NCBI GenBank assembly: GCA_021772875.1
Contig: JAJFLD010000006.1
Location: forward strand, 1-9,968
Length of the DNA: 9,968 nucleotides
Direction: 5' to 3'
DNA from: Ghiorsea sp.
GTDB taxonomy: Bacteria > Pseudomonadota > Zetaproteobacteria > Mariprofundales > Mariprofundaceae
In this document: piece by piece, positions 1 to 5,463 of the stretch
Numbering within the stretch: the first letter of the stretch is position 1
Layout: every line of letters starts with the position of its first letter
Notes under the pieces: generated by a model
The model's database searches: none
Told to the model about the DNA's origin: nothing
Seen by the model: the letters and a program-made list of their open reading frames with translations, nothing else
Made by a program: the position numbers and the translations under genes

Positions 1-2
1 CG

Positions 3-1079
3 GATGATGAATACCTTATTGATGAATACCTTATTGATGAAAGTGGTGAGGATCTAAAAAGTTCCAGTGCGCCTAAGCAACCCGAACCCAAGCACCATAG
101 TATCTTGCCAACAGTGGTAATGATGCCTATCAGCGCAGATCATGGTTTCGAAATCTCAACTTGGTTAGAGCAAGTCAATCAAACAATGCTGTGCATTTTT
201 GCCGCTGCACAAGATAACGAGCCTCTTAACACGGCTTCATTACACGAACACTTACATGTGCTACTGGAAAAAATTGAAATTTCTACAGCAATACTTGATG
301 CTTTAGAACTTGAAATTAACAAAAACATTCTTGTCTCACTTCATGATCAACAGACTTATGCCGACTTGGCACAAAAAGCTATCATGATGATGTTATACAC
401 CATAAAAGTTGGACTACAACTCAAGCTTCAATATCAAGAGCTGTTGCCCTTTACTGTTGCTGCAATGTTACACCACATCGGTATGGCCATGATAGCAAAC
501 GACATTCGTCTTAAAACAGGCAAGCTTTCAAAAAATGAGCTTCAACAAATACGGCAATCACCTGAAACAGCTCTAACATACCTCAAGTCTTATGCTGTTG
601 ATGAACAAATCATGCTTGCCGTTTCACAAGCTTCAGAGCGTTATGATGGCAGTGGCCCTACTGGTTTAACGGGTTATGAAATCTCATGGATAGCACGTCT
701 GGTGGGGTTACTTTCTATATTTGAAGCTTTGATTCATTTCCGCCCCTATCGACAACGTCTTTTGCCACGTGATGCTATTCGTAATCTGGTCAATCATCAC
801 AAAAAAGAATTTGACCCCGTCATGCTCAAAGCCTTGATTGAATCTATTTCTCTTTATCCCGTTGGCACTTTTGTACAAATCAATACCGGTGAAATTGGCT
901 TAGTGATTAGCGTACATAATAAATTTCCTTTGCGCCCAATTATTCATATCAACATGGATAAACATGGCAATCTCATTACCGAACGTAGAATTGATTTAAA
1001 AAAACAACCCAACTTGATGATTAAAAAATGTATGTATGAAGAAGCTTTAGAAGAATTGCGCAAGGAACAAGGCCACTGA
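3..1079 (+). CDS. Degenerate HD-GYP-like domain protein (5' partial)
   Basis: The reading frame is open to the left edge (358 residues visible), so the gene begins upstream; the TTG at 105 is only an internal codon. The visible N-terminal part is acidic with a duplicated DEYLI unit, followed by a helical region. The rest has the order of an HD-GYP domain (c-di-GMP phosphodiesterase family): an LHHIG segment at 468-482 in place of HDxGK, SPE at 558-566 in place of HPE, QASERYDGSG at 627-656 in place of HHE-WDGSGYP, and SIFEAL at 714-731 in place of D-FDAL, then FRPYR and a short beta-rich tail. The ligand His/Asp residues expected in the family are thus almost all replaced, so I infer a non-catalytic sensor or scaffold rather than an active phosphodiesterase. 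It overlaps the next gene by one base (TGATG), which implies translational coupling. The family call is firm; the function is unknown. Confidence 0.82.
   Translation, partial: DDEYLIDEYLIDESGEDLKSSSAPKQPEPKHHSILPTVVMMPISADHGFEISTWLEQVNQTMLCIFAAAQDNEPLNTASLHEHLHVLLEKIEISTAILDALELEINKNILVSLHDQQTYADLAQKAIMMMLYTIKVGLQLKLQYQELLPFTVAAMLHHIGMAMIANDIRLKTGKLSKNELQQIRQSPETALTYLKSYAVDEQIMLAVSQASERYDGSGPTGLTGYEISWIARLVGLLSIFEALIHFRPYRQRLLPRDAIRNLVNHHKKEFDPVMLKALIESISLYPVGTFVQINTGEIGLVISVHNKFPLRPIIHINMDKHGNLITERRIDLKKQPNLMIKKCMYEEALEELRKEQGH
6..35 (+). repeat. Tandem 15-bp in-frame repeat (two copies)
   Basis: Two identical copies of GATGAATACCTTATT lie head to tail at 6-20 and 21-35, followed by a partial third copy (GATGAA) at 36-41. 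They are in frame within the HD-GYP-like gene and encode DEYLI twice, then DE. More copies may lie upstream of the window edge. Confidence 0.9.
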
Positions 1080-2161
1080 TGGCTGTTAAAGTCACTAAAA
1101 AAAAACTTGAAGAAGCACTCGAAACTTATGCGAATCTGGTAGAAGTTTATCCTGATAACGAAGCATATTTACAGCGTTACGCAGATATGTTGCAAACCAT
1201 TGGGCGTGATACCACTGCCACCATCACCTTACAGCATCTGCATGATGTTATTGTGCAACGCTCTGAAAAAGAAGCGGCTGAATTTGCCCAAAAATACCCC
1301 CAAATTGGGCGCATTTCACTTGATGAGGTTTTTAACGTTCAAGACAAACATACCATTGCAGGTAAAATTATTTTTGAATTGCTTGGTAAAGTTTGGCTGC
1401 GCCTGCATCAAAAGAAACTCAAAGAAGGACAAGTTGTTTATCATCACGATAGCCATAGCGACTCACTCACTTTGGTCCTTGCTGGTAGTGTTGAGGCATA
1501 TGCTTTGCGCAATGATACTCGAATTTTGATTCAGAAAGTAGGCATGTATGATGTGCTTGGGGAACAAAGTTTTTTTCAACCTGGTCAAGTGGGTATTGAT
1601 GCTTTCGTTAGTGCTGAGGGTGCAACCATTGTTCGCGTGCCTCGGAAAAAGCTAGCGCAGATGGTTGCAGGGAATAAACATTTAGCAACCATGTTGTCCC
1701 AACGAGCCCAATTTCGTCTGCACACTTATCTTGTCGCCACGCATCCCATTTTTAAAACATTACCTCTAAAATTATGCGCCTATTTATCCAGACATTTAAG
1801 CAGAAGAAGCTTTGAGGAAAAAAGTATGATTTTATCGCTGGGGCAAGATTCCGATGGTATTGATATGATTCTCTCAGGGGAGACTTGTTATCTGGCTTCG
1901 AACAAAGCTGGAAAAAAATTCATGCTTCCTCCGCTGCAGCAGTATTCACTTATTGGTAACCTTAAATTACAAAAAAATAACACTGAAACCACCGCCGAAT
2001 TATATGCCAAAACCAAGGTAACCACTGCACACCTGCCATATCAAAATCTACTCAATGTCAGCTCAGCTTTCCCCCCCTTGCTGGAAAGGCTGCTACAACA
2101 TGCCGAATTACAACAGCAACAAACAATTCGCGCTTTGACCAAACTAAAAACATCCGATTGA
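1079..2161 (+). CDS. Protein with two cyclic-nucleotide-binding-like domains and a TPR-like N-terminus
   Basis: The protein has 360 residues. Residues 8-45 resemble a single degenerate TPR helix pair (LEEALETYANLVEVYPDN). Residues about 113-195 form a CNB (CRP-type) beta-roll, recognisable from LKEGQVVYHHDS, LVLAGSVEAY and VLGEQSFF, then VRVPRKKL. Residues about 225-325 look like a second, more diverged roll (FKTLPLK, MILSLGQDSDGIDMILSGE). In canonical CNB domains the phosphate-binding cassette carries an R-[TS]-A motif after FGE; here the first domain has IDA at that place and the second has no cassette. Cyclic nucleotide binding is therefore doubtful. There is no DNA-binding HTH at the C-terminus, so it is not a CRP-type regulator. 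The start ATG overlaps the stop of the upstream gene, which fixes the start and indicates an operon. Role unknown; probably a partner of the upstream gene product. Confidence 0.85.
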   Translation: MAVKVTKKKLEEALETYANLVEVYPDNEAYLQRYADMLQTIGRDTTATITLQHLHDVIVQRSEKEAAEFAQKYPQIGRISLDEVFNVQDKHTIAGKIIFELLGKVWLRLHQKKLKEGQVVYHHDSHSDSLTLVLAGSVEAYALRNDTRILIQKVGMYDVLGEQSFFQPGQVGIDAFVSAEGATIVRVPRKKLAQMVAGNKHLATMLSQRAQFRLHTYLVATHPIFKTLPLKLCAYLSRHLSRRSFEEKSMILSLGQDSDGIDMILSGETCYLASNKAGKKFMLPPLQQYSLIGNLKLQKNNTETTAELYAKTKVTTAHLPYQNLLNVSSAFPPLLERLLQHAELQQQQTIRALTKLKTSD

Positions 2162-2228
2162 TTAGTTTATAAAAAGACTACCGTAGTTTCAAAACCATAA
2201 ACATTTAGCGAAGTGTTAAATTTTGCAT

Positions 2229-2260
2229 AAAAAAAAGGGTGCAACATTGCTGTTACACCC
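2229..2260 (-). terminator. Intrinsic terminator of the cold shock gene
   Basis: Read on the minus strand, a 10-bp stem (GGGTGTAACA with TGTTGCACCC, one G-U pair) closes a GCAA tetraloop of the GNRA type and is followed by eight T. The stem arms are 2251-2260 and 2237-2246, and the T tract is 2236-2229. It begins 24 bases after the stop codon of the cold shock gene. On the plus strand the same hairpin is followed by only three T, so it would be at best a weak terminator for the convergent CNB gene. Confidence 0.93.
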
Positions 2261-2283
2261 TTTCAAAACTAAAGTTTTAGTGA

Positions 2284-2493
2284 TTACTGAGGAACTACGT
2301 TTTCCGCTTGTGGACCTTTTTGACCTTGAACTACTTCCATAGTTACTTTTTGGCCTTCTTCCAAAGAACGGAATCCTTCAGAGTTAATCGCTGTGTGATG
2401 AACGAATACATCATCGCCACCTTCTTGCTCGATAAAACCGAAGCCTTTTTCATCATTGAACCATTTAACGGTTCCTTCAACTTGATTAGACAT
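2284..2493 (-). CDS. csp: Cold shock protein, CspA family
   Basis: A complete 69-residue single cold-shock domain (OB fold) protein of normal family length. KWFN at residues 10-13, the RNP1 motif KGFGFI at 16-21 and the RNP2 motif VFVHH at 29-33 are intact, giving the aromatic surface that binds single-stranded RNA or DNA. Family members act in the cytoplasm as RNA chaperones or transcription antiterminators; which CspA paralogue this is, and whether it is cold-induced, cannot be told from sequence. The ATG is preceded by an AGAGG Shine-Dalgarno sequence (2502-2506) eight bases away. The upstream gap to the desulfurase gene is 164 bp and may hold its own promoter and a leader. A strong terminator follows, so it is probably transcribed as a single gene. 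Confidence 0.97.
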   Translation of the reverse strand: MSNQVEGTVKWFNDEKGFGFIEQEGGDDVFVHHTAINSEGFRSLEEGQKVTMEVVQGQKGPQAENVVPQ

Positions 2494-2578
2494 GTGTCAA
2501 TCCTCTTTCTATTTACATCTATTTTCGTTGATTCTTTTTGAATAAGCCTAGCTTTAGAACTGCGCAAACTCACTAAAA

Positions 2579-2587
2579 ATACTAACA
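2579..2587 (-). promoter_or_regulatory. Candidate extended -10 element for the cold shock gene
   Basis: The minus strand reads TGTTAGTAT here, an extended -10 (TGn) followed by TAGTAT (four of six consensus bases). No convincing -35 lies at the right distance. Transcription from it would give a leader of roughly 80 nt, a plausible length for a csp 5' UTR. Another possibility is TTGATG with TAAATA 18 bp later, overlapping the end of the desulfurase gene. No cold-box-like sequence was recognised. Low confidence. Confidence 0.3.
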
Positions 2588-2657
2588 CGAACCTCGGCAG
2601 ACTGATTCAAACAATTGCTTAGGTCAACATATATTTATCTGTTGCCTTACTTTGACA

Positions 2658-3794
2658 TCAACGACCACTCATTTGCTGCAACCTAACTTTAACCTTTACT
2701 AAAGCATCAATCAGTAAATCATTCACAGATTCCTCATGTCCAACGCCAAAGCTTACCCTTAAGCTGCTTCTGGCTTGAAAGTCTGATACACCCATGGCAA
2801 GCAGCACATGTGATGGGTCACGTTTACCCGATGAACAGGCCGAACCTGAAGCAACTGCAAACCCCATCAAATCCATTTGCATAAGAAGCGTCTCCCCTTC
2901 TAAGCCGGGGATGCAAAACATACTTGTATTACCGGTTCGGGCATGACTTTTACCAAAAAAACATACGCTTGGTATCGCTTGCTGCAACTTCTCTTCAAAA
3001 CTATCACGTAATACAGATACTTTGGCATAATCCAGCTTACCCAAAGCTGCGGCAAAACCAGAAGCACCTGTAACATACTCCGTGCCTGAGCGACGGCCTC
3101 GTTCTTGACCACCACCAATCAAAAAGGCATCGAGTTTGACTCCTCTTTTGGCCACGAGTAAACCTACACCACGAGGGCCTCCAATTTTATGCGCCGAAAA
3201 ACTGACAAAGTCTGCATCCAAAACGCCAAGGTTGAGCTCAAGCTTGCCCAATGCTTGTACAGCATCCGTAAAAAAAAGTATGCCTCGCTCGCGACAAGCT
3301 AATGCCACTTCATGCACAGGCTGAATAACACCCGTTTCATTGTTTGCCCACATCAAACAAACCAGCTTTGTATCCTCTTGGCAGGCTGCCATCAAAGCGG
3401 CAACATCCATCTTGCCGTCGCGTTCTGGTTTCACCATGGTATATGTCCAACCCGCATAACGATGCGCCCATTGTTCAACGGCTTGTAAAACTGAAGGATG
3501 TTCAATGGCAGAAAGCACAATATGCCCCGTAGCAGCCCCTGCCATCACACCTTGAATCACCATATTATTAGATTCAGTGCCACCAGATGTAAAAACTAAA
3601 CTTCCTGATTCAACTCCAAAGTATTTGGCCAAATCATCTCTTGCATCATCAAGCTTTCTCCGTGCATTACGCCCAGCCCAGTGTAGGCTTGAAGGATTGC
3701 CAAAAGCTGTCTTGCCAACATCTTCTAGGGCAGCGCTTACTTCCTGCAATTGTGGGCATGTTGCATTATAATCAAGATAGTATTGTTTCATCAT
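2658..3794 (-). CDS. iscS: Cysteine desulfurase (NifS/IscS family, group I)
   Basis: PLP enzyme that takes sulfur from L-cysteine, leaving alanine, and holds it as a persulfide for Fe-S cluster and other sulfur transfer. The 378 residues are slightly shorter than typical IscS (about 400). Visible motifs: LDYNAT at 7-12, FGNPSS at 31-36, TSGGTESNN at 69-77, His99 in IEHPSV, Asp177 and Gln180 in TDAVQ (PLP contacts), the PLP lysine Lys203 in SAHKIGGPRG, RRSGTE at 234-239 and the catalytic Cys320 in SGSACSSG. The extended loop around this Cys marks group I rather than SufS. The start is the first of two adjacent ATGs, 10 bp after the iscR stop; no strong Shine-Dalgarno is visible, so translation may be coupled to iscR. 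Given the iscR neighbour, I infer the IscS housekeeping role, but a more specialised NifS-like role is possible. No iscU, iscA, hscBA or fdx follows; the next gene is csp. Confidence 0.93.
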   Translation of the reverse strand: MMKQYYLDYNATCPQLQEVSAALEDVGKTAFGNPSSLHWAGRNARRKLDDARDDLAKYFGVESGSLVFTSGGTESNNMVIQGVMAGAATGHIVLSAIEHPSVLQAVEQWAHRYAGWTYTMVKPERDGKMDVAALMAACQEDTKLVCLMWANNETGVIQPVHEVALACRERGILFFTDAVQALGKLELNLGVLDADFVSFSAHKIGGPRGVGLLVAKRGVKLDAFLIGGGQERGRRSGTEYVTGASGFAAALGKLDYAKVSVLRDSFEEKLQQAIPSVCFFGKSHARTGNTSMFCIPGLEGETLLMQMDLMGFAVASGSACSSGKRDPSHVLLAMGVSDFQARSSLRVSFGVGHEESVNDLLIDALVKVKVRLQQMSGR

Positions 3795-3804
3795 GTGCCG
3801 AAAC

Positions 3805-4257
3805 TTACTGCTTTGAGAGCGTTTTTTCGACGGCTTTAAGTGTATTTAAGAAATCTTTATCATCACACACATTTTGAATCGTTACAGTTTCAAGGAAAAA
3901 TTTGATATGCAGCCCCAATGCTGACCATAAATTATGTGTGCCACAGCGGCTTCCTCGGTGACAACCTGTCTCGTCGGTTTTGCACATCGTTGTTTGAATT
4001 GTTTCATTCACCGCACTCATAATATGAGATATGGTGATATCCTTTGGCTCTACAGCCAACAAATACCCGCCGCCTGGGCCACGCACAGACTCAACTAAAT
4101 TATTTTCGCGTAATTTCCGGAAAAGTTGCTCCAAATACGACAAAGAAATAAATTGGCGTTCTGAAATAGATGATAGGGTAATTGGCCCTTCATTTTGATG
4201 TTTTGCCAAATCTACCATGGCAGAAACAGCATAACGTCCTCTACTTGTTAGTTGCAT
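3805..4257 (-). CDS. iscR: Fe-S cluster-sensing transcriptional regulator IscR (Rrf2 family)
   Basis: A 150-residue Rrf2 regulator. The N-terminal winged helix is highly conserved (LTSRGRYAVSAMVDLA, ISERQFISLSYLEQLF, and the wing SVRGPGGGYLL at residues 58-67). The cluster ligands of IscR are present as Cys92, Cys99, Cys105 and His108 (family: three Cys and one His for a [2Fe-2S] cluster). The first Cys-Cys spacing is one residue longer than in E. coli IscR. Asn86-Glu87 sits in the region before the cluster that is well conserved in IscR. Holo-IscR represses its own promoter through type 1 sites, and such a site lies upstream. The ATG at 4255-4257 has a GGAGG (4265-4269) seven bases away, which settles the start. 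The tail after residue 130 is shorter than that of E. coli IscR. First gene of an iscR-desulfurase unit. Confidence 0.96.
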   Translation of the reverse strand: MQLTSRGRYAVSAMVDLAKHQNEGPITLSSISERQFISLSYLEQLFRKLRENNLVESVRGPGGGYLLAVEPKDITISHIMSAVNETIQTTMCKTDETGCHRGSRCGTHNLWSALGLHIKFFLETVTIQNVCDDKDFLNTLKAVEKTLSKQ

Positions 4258-4300
4258 ATCAAAGCCTCCATTCTACTATAAAATATTTTGTGATTGTCGG

Positions 4301-4329
4301 AGAATGTTATACCCGACTCTTTTAGTCAA
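4301..4329 (-). promoter_or_regulatory. Candidate iscR promoter
   Basis: On the minus strand TTGACT (4329-4324) is a good -35 box (five of six). At 17 bp spacing the -10 would be CATTCT (4306-4301), which is weak; the better -10-like TATAAC (4311-4306) is only 12 bp away. The TATAGT at 4280-4275 matches well, but a start from it would fall in or after the Shine-Dalgarno. The exact -10 is therefore open; overlap with the IscR operator supports a promoter in this interval. Confidence 0.5.
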
Positions 4330-4333
4330 GTTT
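4309..4333 (-). promoter_or_regulatory. Type 1 IscR binding site in the iscR/alr intergenic region
   Basis: On the minus strand the core is GACT-AAAAG-AGTC, flanked by AAACTT on the 5' side and GGGTAT on the 3' side. Compared with the published type 1 consensus as I recall it (ATASYY-GACT-RWWWY-AGTC-RRSTAT), 23 of 25 positions agree; the two exceptions are the second base and the last base of the central spacer. The TTGACT that could serve as the iscR -35 box lies inside the site, so bound holo-IscR would block RNA polymerase. It is 51 bp from the iscR ATG and also 51 bp from the alr ATG at 4385. Confidence 0.85.
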
Positions 4334-4384
4334 AAGAATCGCTATTGTTTTGACCAATGCCATTCCAAACGTAAGACTAACGCC

Positions 4385-5452
4385 ATGCGCCCTGCTACTC
4401 TTACCATTCATTTAGGCCATTTGGCTTTGAATTATCGTTTATTACACAAACGCGCAGGCTCCAGTGAAATCATGGCTGTGATTAAAGCCGATGCTTATGG
4501 CCATGGTTTATTCGCCGTGTCAGACACCTTGATACAAGAAGGGTGCAAAACGTTTGCTGTCACCGATGCAGCAGAAGGTGCTTTGCTTCGACAACATACA
4601 CACCATGATATCAACATCATTTTACTCTCTGGTATTTTTGATGCTGAAGATGCTCTTTTATGTCAAACATATAAACTTACCCCTGTCTTAAGCCAGCTCG
4701 AACAAATCAATCATCTCAAAACCGCCCATTATGTCGGCAATGTTTGGCTTAAAATAGATACGGGCATGGCGCGTATTGGCGTTGAGTCATTAAGCGCTTT
4801 TATTACACAAATGAAAGATCATCCCTTTAATATTGTCGGTTTGATGTCACACCTTGCTTGCGCTGACACACCTGAATCACCACTCAACCGCATGCAACTG
4901 GATGCTTTTCGTCAGCTACAACAAACAACACATTTTCCTGCTTACAGCTTATTAAACAGTGCTGGTTTGATTGCTTTATCATCTCAAATTGAAACCGATG
5001 TTGTGCGGCCTGGCATTGCTTTATATGGTGATGAACCCATCCCTTCCCAGCCGCTTGGCCTCAAGCCTGTAATGCAACTGGGCAGTAAAATCATGCAAAT
5101 TCGCCCTATTAAAAAAGGGCAAAGTGTGTCTTATGGTGCCACTTGGATAGCACCAACAGATATGCTGATTGCTGTTGTAGCCTTGGGTTATGCAGACGGT
5201 TTACCACGTTTATTATCCAATCAAGGACAAGCACTGCATGAAAGTGGCTACTTACCTATTGTTGGGCGTATTTGTATGGACTATTGTCTTCTGGCTGTAA
5301 CTTCAAATACCGTGCAAGCAGGTGACGAAGTCATCTTTTTTGGTTATGCTCAACATGCACCAACAGCTGCTGAAGTTGCACAACAATGCCAAACCATTTC
5401 ATATGAATTATTTACAGGGATGCAACCACGTTTAACACGCCATTATCTTTAA
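4385..5452 (+). CDS. alr: Alanine racemase
   Basis: PLP enzyme that interconverts L- and D-alanine in the cytoplasm for peptidoglycan synthesis. The frame is open from an ATG at 4304, but that start adds 27 residues unlike the family, has no well-spaced Shine-Dalgarno and would place the IscR site inside the gene. The ATG at 4385 gives 355 residues beginning MRPATLTIHLGHLALNYRLL, the normal Alr N-terminus and near the usual length (E. coli about 359). The PLP lysine is Lys34 in AVIKADAYGHG, the catalytic tyrosine is Tyr250 in SVSYGATW, with KIDTGMARIG at 123-132, SHLACAD at 155-161, RPGIALYG at 208-215 and the VGRICMD loop at 293-299. The Shine-Dalgarno before 4385 is weak (a GTAAGA-like stretch). 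It is divergent from iscR and followed 11 bp later by acs, probably in one operon. Confidence 0.95.
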   Translation: MRPATLTIHLGHLALNYRLLHKRAGSSEIMAVIKADAYGHGLFAVSDTLIQEGCKTFAVTDAAEGALLRQHTHHDINIILLSGIFDAEDALLCQTYKLTPVLSQLEQINHLKTAHYVGNVWLKIDTGMARIGVESLSAFITQMKDHPFNIVGLMSHLACADTPESPLNRMQLDAFRQLQQTTHFPAYSLLNSAGLIALSSQIETDVVRPGIALYGDEPIPSQPLGLKPVMQLGSKIMQIRPIKKGQSVSYGATWIAPTDMLIAVVALGYADGLPRLLSNQGQALHESGYLPIVGRICMDYCLLAVTSNTVQAGDEVIFFGYAQHAPTAAEVAQQCQTISYELFTGMQPRLTRHYL

Positions 5453-5457
5453 AGGAG
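5453..5457 (+). promoter_or_regulatory. Shine-Dalgarno sequence of acs
   Basis: AGGAG six bases before the ATG at 5464 and beginning on the last base of the alr stop codon. It fixes the acs start and indicates that acs can be translated efficiently from the alr transcript. Confidence 0.85.
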
Positions 5458-5463
5458 CAAAAG

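Noticed and set aside
1200..1529. A 109-codon plus-strand frame inside the CNB-domain gene
   Set aside because: Different frame of a gene with clear CNB motifs; the translation is low-complexity and unlike any family I know.
2176..2190. Small inverted repeat ACTA-CCG-TAGT after the CNB-domain gene
   Set aside because: The four-base stem is too weak and has no T tract, so it is not supported as a terminator.
2265..2278. AAAAC/GTTTT repeat just after the cold shock stop codon
   Set aside because: A/T-rich five-base stem next to a far stronger terminator; probably chance.
3136..3771. Several open frames on the plus strand opposite the cysteine desulfurase gene (3136-3324, 3344-3532, 3577-3771)
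   Set aside because: They lie wholly antisense to a strongly conserved enzyme gene, are short and have no recognisable domain; they are by-products of its codon pattern.
4275..4280. TATAGT as the -10 box of iscR
   Set aside because: Transcription from it would begin at or inside the GGAGG ribosome site, leaving too short a leader.
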